Positions 33,939 through 44,321 of a stretch of DNA of 64,000 bases are shown here, one piece after another. A program made the translations under genes and the position numbers. The first letter of the stretch is position 1. Every line of letters begins with the position of its first letter. Under the pieces are notes generated by a model. That model saw only the letters and a list, made by a program, of their open reading frames with translations, did no database searches and had not been told where the DNA came from. This stretch comes from Parachlorella kessleri (taxonomy: Eukaryota; Chlorophyta; Trebouxiophyceae; Chlorellales; Chlorellaceae), in NCBI GenBank assembly GCA_001598975.1, contig BBXU01000033.1:1-64000 (forward strand). The letters are read 5' to 3'.

Positions 33939-34644
33939 GCAACCAGCGGCCAGGACCCTAGCCGCTTGCACAATGGTTTGTTGTTGTCGTTGTTTAAGTG
34001 CACAGTTTGCTGTGGAGTTTGTGCTAGCGGCAGGTAGAGCGGGTCAGTTAGTCTGGCAGGGCTGCATGTGAGAAACGTGTTGGGGTAAACTGGTGTCATC
34101 GACTGCGGAGGTGACTCTCTCGATAGACACCTGGTCAAAGTGGTACGGCTGGCGTGTGATCATGCTTGATGATATGGCCAGCAAGTCGCCCACTGGCAAG
34201 ACTGGGGCTCCCTTTTTCTTCAACCTCGGCACTACTTGTGTTGGGTCCATGCTCAAAGGCATCGCGATGTTCCAGGGTCTTCATGCAGCCACTGCTGGCT
34301 CAACTCCCGTGCTACAAGTGGTGAGCTCCCTGCAACGTTGGCTCATGCATGATCGCCACCCACACAAACTAGCACTGCCTGGCATGTTTGCCAGCTATCT
34401 AGATCAAGTTCGTCAGGACGGACCATGCAAGCGCCCCGGCTGCAATTCGAATTAGTTTTGATCAAAAAAGGCGCCACAAGCAAGCCGCCTCGCTCTCGCG
34501 TTCAGCTTACAAATTGCCTATCCGCCACCTCCGGCATTCATAGCACAACCTGCAACGCCTAGGCTCAAGCTAGCGTTCTCCCATCAACACTGCACCTCCC
34601 CACTTGGCCCAAGCCAGCGTTCTCCTAGCAACACCACAGCCCCC
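33939..34644. other. Convergent intergenic region with decayed repeat and orphan ORF
   Basis: This 706-bp stretch lies between the stops of the Tudor/Q-rich and nucleoplasmin-like genes. At 34026-34075 is a decayed member of the dispersed family (GGCAGGTAGAGCGGGTCAGT, then TCTGGCAGGGCTGCATGTGAG). It is followed by a 120-codon plus-strand ORF at 34093-34455 that I cannot assign. Its composition is balanced and not that of a shadow frame. Confidence 0.45.
34093..34455 (+). CDS. Orphan ORF, 120 codons, no recognised family
   Basis: Open from an ATG at 34093 or just after. It contains LSIDTWSKWYGWRVIMLDD and GAPFFFNLGTTCVGSMLKGI, with a normal mix of hydrophobic and charged residues. There is no coding gene on the other strand for it to shadow. 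It starts directly after a decayed repeat copy. It could be a remnant of a mobile element, a short real gene, or chance. No splice partners were found. Confidence 0.25.
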   Translation: MSSTAEVTLSIDTWSKWYGWRVIMLDDMASKSPTGKTGAPFFFNLGTTCVGSMLKGIAMFQGLHAATAGSTPVLQVVSSLQRWLMHDRHPHKLALPGMFASYLDQVRQDGPCKRPGCNSN

Positions 34645-37600
34645 CTACTTGACTAGGGACACCGTGTCCGTGCCCTGCTCATACTTGAAGGTGGCTTTAT
34701 TCTGCTCCAAGAAGTGCTTCAGCTTGGGCGCCTTGGCCGGCCGCTTCACAGCGCTGCCCAGCGCAGCCAGCTTGGTGGGGCCCTTGGAGGCCAGGTACGA
34801 CTTGAGCGCTGCGAGGTAGTCGCCGCTGTCGCTGCCACCCGCTGCGCCCTTCTTCCCTGTGGGAGCGGCTGCGGCAGGCTTGGCGCCTACCTTGGGCGGC
34901 GCTGTGGCGGGGGCGGCCGCCTTGGGGACCGCCTGCTTTGCCTGCTTGGGCTGTGGGGTGGCCGCCGGCAGCTTCTGAGCCGGCCGCTTGGCACCAGCCT
35001 GCATGCTGGGTAACAGGATGCGTAAGCGAATGCAGCGGGGATGGGCTCTGATGCAGATCTCGCTGGCAGTGCGCGCAGCAGGAAGGGCTGGACGGGGCAC
35101 ATTATGCCAAGCACAGTCCGCATACCTGATGGCTGCCCTGGCAGGTAACACCTGTAAGCACCCTGCCAGGGCTACACAACACGTATCCAGGGGCAGCTGT
35201 ATTCATGTCCCACAGCACACCATTCCTTTCCATTCCCTGCTAGGTTGCATTGTTGTCGGGCCCTGGCATGCAACCTGCAGTGACACGGAGTGTCACTGGC
35301 ATGCGCCAACAATGATACCAAAGACATGCGAGCTTTGTTTACCAAACCGTTAGAAACATAGCAGCTCAGAACCCTTGGCCAGGCACATGCCTGGGGCTGC
35401 GGCTGCGGCTCCTCGTCCTCCTCGCTGCTCTCCTCTTCATCATCTGCAGCGCAGAATTTGCCATGGATCGATTGTACAGCACAGGTTGCTGCCGCTCACA
35501 ACCGCGCTGGTGGCCCGCTTTTGCATCAAAACCGTACCACAATCACTTTGTCTGCGATGTTTTTCTCGTGCCTGCCGGCAGCTGTTGCTGCTACACTGCC
35601 AGGGGCCTGCCTTCCGTGCTGACGCAGCTGCGGCGACAGCTCTCTGTCCGGGGGCTGCATCCGGCGCACCACCGTGTGAGCAGCCTGATGCTTGACTGAG
35701 GTGGGCAGCAGCTGTGTGTCTTGCCACTGGGTGCCTTGCCACTGACTCATCCTGCCACCTTGGCCGCATGTGCTTGGTTGCTCCCTCCCAACGATTCCAG
35801 CCATAAGCCTCTCCACCAGCCTTTGCAAGCTTTACCCACCATCATCCTCATCCTCGTCCTCGTCTCCTTCATCCAGCTCACTGCCAAGCAGCCCACCCTC
35901 ATCTTCGTCGGCTGCACAGGGCATGAAAAGCTTCATGCCAGTTATCCTGGAGGCGAGGCTACAGGACCAGCACAATGGAGACCAGCTACATGCATAGCTT
36001 TCCAGGCCAGGTGCACACATGGCATCATGCCCTCGGCCCCGTCGGCAGCCTCCTGCAGCTTGTAGGCCAACTGTCTGTGGCTGCTGATCGTGTTGCGAGG
36101 ATGACAAGCAATCCCTGGGAGATGGAGCGCTTGGGCTCATGCGTCAAGCGCAGGGCTTACCACACCACTGTCACGACCCAGAAGAGCCTGGTAGTGAGCC
36201 AGGCCGCAAGGCCCATTGACAAAGCTTGTGAGACTTTATGGCTCTTTCAGCTCACCGTCGTCATCCTCGTCTTCATCATCCTCATCACTGCTCCCCTCCT
36301 CAGCCTCGTTGTCAATCAACGACATCCTGCCGCCCTGCGCGGCGCGACGCAGAAGCACAACTCATGTGGCAGAGTGCAGTTGGCATCTGGTAACAGGCTG
36401 CCCAACTACAACAGCAAGGCACCCAGGCGGCTGCACGTACTAAGGCGGTCGCAGCCTGCCTGCCAGCCGGCACACCTCACAGATCAGGACCACCACCTCA
36501 GTTTGCCGTGCTTAGGGGTCGATAGCAGGTCCTGACCTTGCCATTGGCAATGGGAATCCCCTGGGGAGCCTCCAGCCCCTCCTCATCCTCCTCTTCACTG
36601 TCCATCTCTGCATGGGGGTCCGACACGGCGTCGAGCGGCTGACAGAGAACCACGACAGCGATTGATGCTTGCAGTCCGTAGCTGACCATAGAGCAAGCTT
36701 GGGCCAAAATGCGGGCAGGCCAGCCCGCACAGATGCCACCCTCCAGGAAGTGGGTGTAGCAATTGGGCACCTGACCGACCATACAGCTGTGTACCACAAT
36801 AGATGCCAGGGCCTCCGGCAATGATGCAAGTGCAACAGGCCCATGCAGGGACAGCGCCCCCATGCACACGCCCAGGACCCAGGACAGGCATTTCAGGACA
36901 GAGGAGCACAAGTGCTGCAACCCACCTTCATCGCTGGGCAAGCCGGGGAAGCCGGGCTCGTCCTCGCCCGCAACAGAGATGGCCTCATAGCCGGTCAGGT
37001 ACACATCGGACTTGCCAGTGTGGCTAAGCTTGATTGCGTCCGTGGCGAGGTGGATGTCCAAACTGAAGTGGGTGCACTTGTCCTTGTCCAGCGTACCCAG
37101 CGCAAACTTATCGCCATCCTTCTCCACAAAGATGGTGTGGCCACCAGATTTAGCCTTGTCGCCCAGTGCTGCCTGCAGAATGTTTGTCAGTGACTGCTTA
37201 ACGCCGACAGCGCCACTTTCTCATCCTAACGCCTTGGCTCTTCAAGCCTATGGTTTGCCCGTTCTCACTCAGCTGGCTCAACGACAGCTGCGACCCTGGA
37301 GTCGAACTAAGTGTGCTTGTGTCGCCTGGGGTGGTCGGGAACCCACCTGGGTCAAGTGAACACTCGTGATGAAGTCCTCTTTCCACTCCGGAGCCAACTC
37401 AACATCCTCCCCTGCAAGGCCAACATGCTTCGCTCCTCAATAGCCCACCCAGGCCGACAGCAGTTCTACTGATGATATATATAGTCAGTTTCCACTGACG
37501 CAAGTACTGCCTGAGCCTGCCCTTAAACAAACAGGTGCAAACTCTATGTTGCATGCCATCAAGTCGATCGGACCTGCGGGGATACGGATGCCATAGAAGT

Positions 37601-37697
37601 TGCACTGCAGTCAAGCAAAGATGTTACAACGTCAGCTGTGGAAGTGCTACACTACCAAATAGCGAGTCATCAGACGAGTTCTCACCTCTGGCTCCAT
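34645..37697 (-). CDS. Nucleoplasmin/HD2-like acidic nuclear protein
   Basis: Histone-chaperone-type protein with the nucleoplasmin-like domain shared by plant HD2 proteins and FKBP46/53-type immunophilins. Exon 1 encodes only MEPE (start 37697). It joins CNFYGIRIPAG and EDVELAPEWKEDFITSVHLT, then the exon at about 37173-36929 (ALGDKAKSGGHTIFVEKDG, KDKCTHFSLDIHLATDAI, DVYLTGYEAISV). These are the expected beta strands. Several short exons encode acidic runs (DSEEEDEEG; EEGSSDEDDEDEDDDG; SELDEGDEDEDEDDGG; DEEESSEEDEE). Then comes a Lys/Ala/Pro linker. The last exon (34998-34645) ends in a compact unit, DYLAALKSYLASKGPTKLAA, then KAPKLKHFLEQNKATF, which looks like a small winged-helix or LOTUS-like fold. 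No FKBP catalytic domain or C2H2 finger is present. The last intron appears to use a GC donor (CAG|GCATGT). Exact acidic exon borders are uncertain. Confidence 0.72.
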
Positions 37698-37941
37698 GAT
37701 GGTAAGCTTCCCCTGGTATGAGCAACTTCTGGAGATGCTACGATGTAGCTTTGCGAGGTGGGGGCATACGTGCTTCCAACAGTTTGGACACAGAACAAGC
37801 AGCCTTCGGCGGGAAGTCTTGCCAAGTTTTGACAGGGCACGATAAGTGACTTGCAATTAAATATACTCCTTTTCGCGTATCACTTAAGAGAGCCTGCAGT
37901 AGCTGTTAAGCTTGATCACAGGCACCCCTGTACCTGCGAAG
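37698..37941. promoter_or_regulatory. Short divergent promoter, nucleoplasmin-like / AP-4 sigma
   Basis: Only 244 bp separate the two start codons, so promoters and both leaders must overlap or be very short. No core-promoter motif was recognised. Inferred from layout. Confidence 0.45.
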
Positions 37942-38848
37942 ATGACGATACAGTTCGTGCTGCTAGTGAACAAGCAGGGCCAGACAAGGCTGGCAAAGTA
38001 CACTGACAGTAGCATGAGTACAGAGGAACGACGGGCGTTGGAAGCAGAGATAGTGCGCAAGTGTTTGACAAGAGTTGACAAGCAGGTGAGCTTGTTCCCA
38101 AGAGCCCCCGGTAATGCTAAAGAGCTTTCTACAGGAGCTCTGGCATCAAATAACTCCCAAGTCCTTATTTCCTCTGCTGCAGTGTAACATAGTGGAGCAC
38201 CGCAATTTCCGTGTTGTATACAGAAGATACGCCTCTCTCTTCTTCTTGGTTGGCATAGATGCAGAGGAGGTGCGTGTGCTGGAATTGCCCGCTTCTGGTC
38301 ATAGCACCTGGTGCCCTGTTGATGCAGGTCTTCCTTGCACATAGCTTCACTATTAAAAAAGGGGCCGTATGCTGCAGCGGGAGTGCCTAGTCTCTCAAGC
38401 AGGCATGGCGTTGTCGTCTCTGCTGGCTGCAGAACGAGCTGGGTGTCCTTGAATTCATCCATTGCATGGTTGAGACCCTGGACAAGTGGTTTTCAAACGT
38501 GTGCGAACTGGATATTATGTTCAGCTTGGAGACGGTGAGCTGGCCAGACCTGGGCTCTCCCTGGTTGTCCAGGTGGCTACACCAACCCAAAGCTGGGCTG
38601 GGAACTCCCTTGTTGATGAAGTACCTTTTGCAATCTAGATGAGCATTGCGTTGGTCTGAGCTTGCAGGGCTGGGCTATGTTACATGCAAGGGAGATACCT
38701 GGCTGACAAATAGTGTTGCAAATTTACGCACGGTTGTTGGCTGCAGGCACACTTCATCCTGGACGAGATGCTAATGAATGGGTGCATTGTGGAGACAAAT
38801 AAAACAAATGCCCTGGCACCAGTGCAGCTGCTTGAAAAAGCGCCTTGA
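37942..38848 (+). CDS. AP4S1: AP-4 adaptor complex sigma subunit
   Basis: Small subunit of the AP-4 clathrin-independent adaptor that sorts cargo at the trans-Golgi. Four phase-0 exons (37942-38085, 38183-38269, 38433-38534, 38747-38848) give 144 residues, the usual sigma length. Landmarks: [66 protein letters not shown] and [16 protein letters not shown]. The KQGQTRL start, CELDIMF and the NGCIVETN ending favour sigma-4 over sigma-1, -2 or -3. The protein starts with MTIQFV, one residue longer than many homologues. Divergent from the nucleoplasmin-like gene. Convergent with CCDC61, with a 690-bp gap holding two repeat fragments. Confidence 0.93.
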
Positions 38849-39540
38849 TTCAGTGCACTGCAGTGGTGAGTCCCAGGATGGGGCGCATGGGAACCGTCTC
38901 GGGCCCTTTGACGGGTACCTGTCTGACCAGAATGCTTTCGCGAGTGGATGAAACTGTTCATTATCGCGTTTTTTGTTGAGTAAGCTGGCTTGGCTTCCAC
39001 AGTGGTTACTACTTGATGTTGGCAAGCGCTGTGGGATGCTGTTTTGCAACGGGCGCCTTCACATGCCGCGCCCCTTGAAACAATGTTCGGTTCCTTTTTC
39101 GCCCTTGTACATGGCATCAAACAGATTTGTACTCGTTGACAGCGGCAGGTAGTGCAGACAGAGAATAGGCAGCTTTGAACTTGTTGAACTGCCACATATT
39201 GGCGTTGGTGGCAGGTAATGCAAACTGAGGTGTAGCTTTGAAGTACGGGTATGGAATGTTTGCGGAGTATGATTATAGTGTTTATTCCATACTCCAAGAT
39301 CTCTTTCCCTACATATGTGTGTTTGATGACTAGTGTTACATAGAATAGACAGTGCTGGATCAGAGTTTACCTAGCATCTGTGATGCAGCCCAGCCCCACG
39401 GACAGCACTGAGCCACTTCGCAATGTTGTGTGGGTGTTATCAAGTTTTACAAAATACGCCGCACAGGGCGAAGCATGTTAGCCACCTGCCACCTGCCCTA
39501 CTAGATGCTGTAGGGTTCAACTTGCAAACTTCACAGTTCG
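38849..39540. other. Convergent intergenic region with two decayed repeat fragments
   Basis: It lies between the stops of AP-4 sigma and CCDC61. Two partial copies of the dispersed family, about 60 bp apart, are at 39141-39178 (GCGGCAGGTAGTGCAGACAG) and 39207-39248 (GGTGGCAGGTAATGCAAACT). Both are followed by TAGCTTTGAA-like sequence, so they may be a local duplication. Otherwise AT-rich and featureless. Confidence 0.5.
39141..39248 (+). repeat. Two partial, decayed dispersed-repeat fragments
   Basis: Both keep only the GGCAGGTAGTGC-like left end and an adjacent AGCTTTGAA tail. The ACTGACAGGGCTG right half is missing. Orientation is the same as the copies at 60.8 kb. Confidence 0.6.
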
Positions 39541-42346
39541 CTAGGTGGGTGCTTTGGCTGGCAACCCAGCCTTGGCAGCTTTCAGGAACTGCTGCAGTGA
39601 TTGAAGCCGTGGATCAATGTCAGCTACCTCGGCCTCATCCACACTGTCAGTATGGCGAAGCGGCTGTACGCGTGCTGGACTGCCAGCCAGGGCAGCAGGA
39701 ACAGCGCTAATCATGGCCTGCTGGCGGCCTAGTCCGCCTCTGCGGTCCAAACCCTGTGGCTGTCCAGCAAACTGGCTTAGCCTCGCTTTGACCTCCAACA
39801 AAGCCCGCCCAGGAGAGGTTGCACGCTGCTCCTTGGACGGTATCCCTGAAACACACAGAAACATAAACCAAGTTTATCAAAGGTGCACCAAGTGCCTTGG
39901 GTAGCCGAGGCCTTGTGCTTGGGAACGCACCTTTTGTGGCAGTGGTGGTGGTGGCTACAGCACCCCTCAACCTGTTAGTGCTCTGCACCACAGCTGTCCG
40001 CTCCCTGCTGCCCTCCCTGGCGCCAGAGGGTGCAGATCTGCTGTCTGCACTGCCTCCCCTGACTGGCCGCCCCCGTTCTGCACTTGGATCCCTGCTTGGC
40101 ATCCGGCTGCAGGCGGGGGTGCTGTTCCCTGCAGCGCCAATCCACCAGGATTAGGGGTGCCTATGTGAGTGCTTGCTGTTTTCCACGGAGATCAAATGAC
40201 TATACTTGAGCACTATGCAAATCGTGTGGGCGCTATGGGAGTTGTTTTTTGATTAGCAAAGCATTTCAAATTCTGCGAAGGAGTAAATCATACTTGAGCC
40301 TGGCATGGAGGAGGGGCGAGAAGATGGCAAGGATGCCGGCCGGGAACCAGGGCGGCCTGAGAGCTGTGGTAGTCGCTGCTGTCGTCTTATCTCCTCCATG
40401 CGGTCTGCTGCTGCACGCTGCTGGTCCCTCCGCTGCCGTACATACTCAGTGGGGTCAAAGCGAGGAGTAGAACTTGGCCGCTCAGGCCCGGCTGAACGGC
40501 TTCTCTGCGGCAAGCCTGCAATGGCAAAGTAAAATGCATTCCATGCAGGCCAATGGCAGCGCTGACAGCTGGAGGGCCTCCTAACTGCCTGTCGGATGCA
40601 CCGTTTCCAAGTACGCTTCCACACCACCCACTTTTTGTTTCATTTCCCTGATGTCTCCTACTTCGAACTGATTTACTCCGTGGATCAAAATCATGTACGC
40701 GCTGTACATAGATTTGGTGTACGATCAATACCTACCTGCCTGGTTGACACAACAGGTACCCCGCCCACCTGCTGGCTGTAGCGCCCTACGTGCTGGCGCT
40801 GGTGAACCGCCCCTGCTTGGCTGTCTGCTGCCTGCTGGCGACACTCCCCTGGAGCCTGTTGGAGTTACAGCAGCGCTCCGCCCAGGGGGCCGGGGGCCTA
40901 CTTGCCTTGCACGGTCCAGATAGCTTGCCCTGCAGCCAGAGGGTCCATGGTTACAATATGCCTGATGTATGCCTGACAAACCCTGTCAATGAACGTGCAC
41001 TTTGCCCGCACGATTGTAAGAGCTCAGTGGTGTTGAGCCTACCACTGAAACTGAGAAGTTGTATGAGATCAGGATGCACAAAGCATCACATTGGCCATGG
41101 GAAAACGAAGACCAGGGGTGTCTGCTCCTAAAGCTTTCATTTACAAGCTGCTGTGCAGCATGCCACAAAACCTCTGGGAAGTGTCACAGCCCACCTGAGG
41201 TTGGCCACCTTGGCTCTGCGCTGCGCAAGGTCCAGTTCCTGTGTGAGCTCTCTGCACTTGAGCCGTAGCTCCCTGATCTGGTCCTTAGCAGCCGCTAGCT
41301 CTGCGGCCATGTCTTGCTGCTCCTTCACCTTGCGCCGCAGTTCGCGGCGCTGGAGGTTGCGCTCAGCCTCCAGCGCTGCCTCAGCTTGCTGGGCACGTAG
41401 CAGCAATGTGTCCCTCTCCTTGCGCATCTGCGATGGTTTTCACAGGCCGCTAGTGAAGGAGAAAGTCGGATCAGCGCATCACCAGCTCCAACATTCATCC
41501 TTAAAACCTTCAGGCAGCAGCTGCAATTAAGCTCACCTGGCGGAGGTCCTTGACTGTCTCCTGTGCCTCTGCTGTCAGCTGCTGCACATCGGACTCCATC
41601 CCTCCCTGCAAACGGGTGTTGAGCTTGCAGAGCTGCTGCCTGAGCATGTGGTTCTCATCCCGCACTGCCCGCAGCTCAGGAAGGCAGTCCGACTGCCGCC
41701 GCGCCAGGCCCGGCTGCGCAGTGCCTGACACCCTCTTTTGCTGCGAGCCTAGCTGCTGCCTCAGTTGCTTGATGACATCTCTCAGCCGCTGTGGATCAGC
41801 ATCCTCTTGCTGCAACGGCAGTGGGTAGTGGACCCTATCGAATTCCGCTGCATATGTCAGGATCAAATACCGCTTGTTGTTGGCTGGTGAGCTGCTGCTG
41901 TTGCTGCCGGCGCCGCCTCCCCCAGGCGGGGGCTGTTGCTGCTGCTGCCCTGCTCGTTTGGACTTGAGGAGCTCCAGGTCGCTGTATGTCAGCAGGTCCA
42001 CAAATACGCTGTCGGACTCCTGCCGCAGCGCCGTGACCAGCATATGTACAAAGACGGGAAAGGACTTGTAGTTGTGGGTGCGCTGGGTGATCTCCTCAAT
42101 GTCTGCAGGTGTGGGCAAGCGCGGTGGTAGTCCTGTTATTGAATCCACGTCCAGCAGGTAATGCACACATTTTGATACAGCCAGGAGAAGCTCACATTTC
42201 GCAGCAAAGGTCCCCTTCCAGACGGTTGCGTCTTCACGGCGCTCGATGTCTACTGCCAGGCATTGCTCGGTGGTTGTCCTAACCGTTACAAGATAGCCCT
42301 CGCCGTGGAATGTCAGCTCCAGGGCCTCATCTACAAGCGCCCCCAT
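39541..42346 (-). CDS. CCDC61: CCDC61/VFL3 basal-body protein
   Basis: Homologue of CCDC61 (Chlamydomonas VFL3), a SAS-6/XRCC4-fold coiled-coil protein at basal bodies and centrioles needed for correct centriole placement and striated fibres. Head domain: ALELTFHGEGYLVTV, THNYKSFPVFVHMLVTALRQ, DSVFVDLLTYSDLELLKSKR, then KRYLILTYAAEFDRVHYPLP, the family signature. A Gln/Pro/Gly insert precedes it. A long coiled coil follows (LRQQLGSQQKR; AEAALEAERNLQRREL; KDQIRELRLKCRELTQELDL), then a Ser/Pro/Arg-rich tail with the conserved RFDPTEYVRQRRDQQRAAAD. The C-terminus IDPRLQSLQQFLKAAKAG also matches the animal proteins. About six exons. The ATG at 42346 begins just before the conserved head; one at 42415 in frame would add 23 residues. 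Very good family match along the whole length. Confidence 0.9.
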
Positions 42347-42837
42347 AGCGCCTGCTTGGGTAGTCTTCTGTGCAATTAAAGTGAAAAACAGCTTTTTATT
42401 CCGGATGCCTTCCAAGTTACACGCTTAATCGTAATCGCGCCTTGTAGCGCAGCACGTTGGGAGGCAAAGCAGGGGCGCCAAGGGCGCCAGTTGTTGGGTC
42501 AAGGCGATGTGGATCACAAAGGAGATATCGGTATACTGAACTGACAATTCTTTGTCCTTCGCCTGCCGCATGCTTCGTTGATGATGAACTGCACTGTTCT
42601 AAGTAAGCACATCGTGGTTCACCTGCTTGGGACAACGCACCTAACTCAAGCTACAAAAGTGATGCTAAGATGTGCTCCAACTGGGGGTTGATCGGTAACG
42701 TACGTCCTGGTAGCGTCTTTGCAAGACACATTTAAAGTCAACATCCAGGACTCCTAGCTATGGCCTCCCCAACTCCTATTCTGCAAGCCTGCTGCCCTCT
42801 AGCTACACCTTAAAGGCAAGCGAACAAGTGCCAATCA
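42347..42837. other. Intergenic upstream of CCDC61
   Basis: Both neighbours are on the minus strand, so this carries the HDDC2 3' UTR and the CCDC61 promoter and leader. An in-frame ATG for CCDC61 lies at 42415. I see no repeat or other motif. Confidence 0.4.
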
Positions 42838-44068
42838 TCATCGCTGCCCGCCAGCCCGTCGTCTCAATACCTCCTCTGCCCAAGATCGCCCGATTTCAGT
42901 CCGCCACTTGCCAGCTGTTGAGTCAAAGAATTCCTGTAGTGTGATTCTCTGTGCCTGCTCATACTCTAGGGCTTGCAGAATCATCTCAACCTACAAAAAC
43001 ACACAGGGGAATCACCAATCAGGTGCTCCATCGGCCAGAGTAGACTGTGATAGACTGCAGTGCTTTGTGATTCCCTGAGGCATGAATAAAGCAAGTCATT
43101 CTGACGACACACCTTGTCAAAGTCCTTCACCAAATTGGCTTCTGGTGTTGCTGCCTCCTCATACTCATGCCAAAGCTCCTCAATCTCAGCCCCTGCGAGA
43201 AGCATGTAGCTTGCATATGGGCTACTGAGATGTGGTGACTAACAGTCCAGGAATTGAATCATTTGCACGATCAGCAACTAGGCGCGACATGACTCTAACC
43301 TGCAAGAGACGAACCGCCCAGCATCTCCTTTATCCGCTTCACTGCGGCTGCCTCCTGGGCAAACTTGTCCTCGTCACTCACACCGCAGTGTGGGGTGATG
43401 TCGCCTACGATGCCTGCAGCCAGCAAGGCCACAGGTGGGCAAGTCCACACCTTCAACAACCATCCGAGCAGGCACACAGCAACATGTCCAGCAACAGGCA
43501 CCCCGTCCTGTGCAGCATTCAATACAGGATCGACGCCACATTACCAGTCCTTTTAACTCACTCTCAGCCACATCATGCACCAAGGATAGCTTCAGGCACC
43601 TGCACAGGGCACGGCAACCAGGTTAGCACAACCGCTTCCGCCGCAGTGAGGGTCCCAGAACAGTAAGCTTCACTCACTTGCCATAATCGTACTTTGTGCC
43701 CTGAACCAGCATGGCCATGAGACCCATCCGATAGGAGTGGTCTGCTATGCTTTCCGGGCCTTGTATGTTGCGCCGGACCCAGCCTGTTCTTTTGGTGGTC
43801 TGCAAGGGGCAAAGTGCGAAAGACGGCCAGAGCTTGCCCCAACAAGACAGTATGTGTGGGCAAGACACAATGCAATAAAAACACCACTGCTGGAAACGCA
43901 ACGGCGCAGAGCCTCTTGGCATGTTTGCATGTCGCCTGCATGGTGCCATCATCCTGCAGCAAGACGTGGTGTGAAGACAGGGACCAGCACCGTACTCACT
44001 TTCAACGCCTGAACCAGGTTAAGAAAGTCGATGGCCTGCTTCGGGGACACTGGTTGAGGACGGGACAT
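42838..44068 (-). CDS. HDDC2: HD-domain 5'-deoxynucleotidase (HDDC2 family)
   Basis: Metal-dependent phosphohydrolase of the YfbR/HDDC2 family that removes phosphate from deoxynucleoside 5'-monophosphates. Exons in order give [125 protein letters not shown] and the tail [15 protein letters not shown]. The metal ligands are visible: His in ADHSYR, His-Asp in LVHDVAE, and the C-terminal Asp in KDFDK. Length is near 195 residues, normal for the family without a targeting peptide. The ATG at 44068 gives a short leader before the conserved helix. Divergent from the large helical gene by 253 bp. Confidence 0.9.
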
Positions 44069-44321
44069 GTTGACCTTGGGGCCGCTGGCGCAAATAACCC
44101 AGCTATTCACAATGCCTTTTCACGAGAATCATCTTCCGGGCATTCACGACTTGTTGCAAGTTGCAGCAACGCAGCATCAGCGCAGCACGGGTTTCTTGAA
44201 AACTGTAAGGCCCCAGGGTGGGCTGAGGAGAGGAGGTGTGTTTTTAAGAGTTTGACAGCTAAGCCATCAGTCCATCAGGTCGCTACTTGCTATGTAACCT
44301 ACCTCACTGCTCTGGAGTGAT

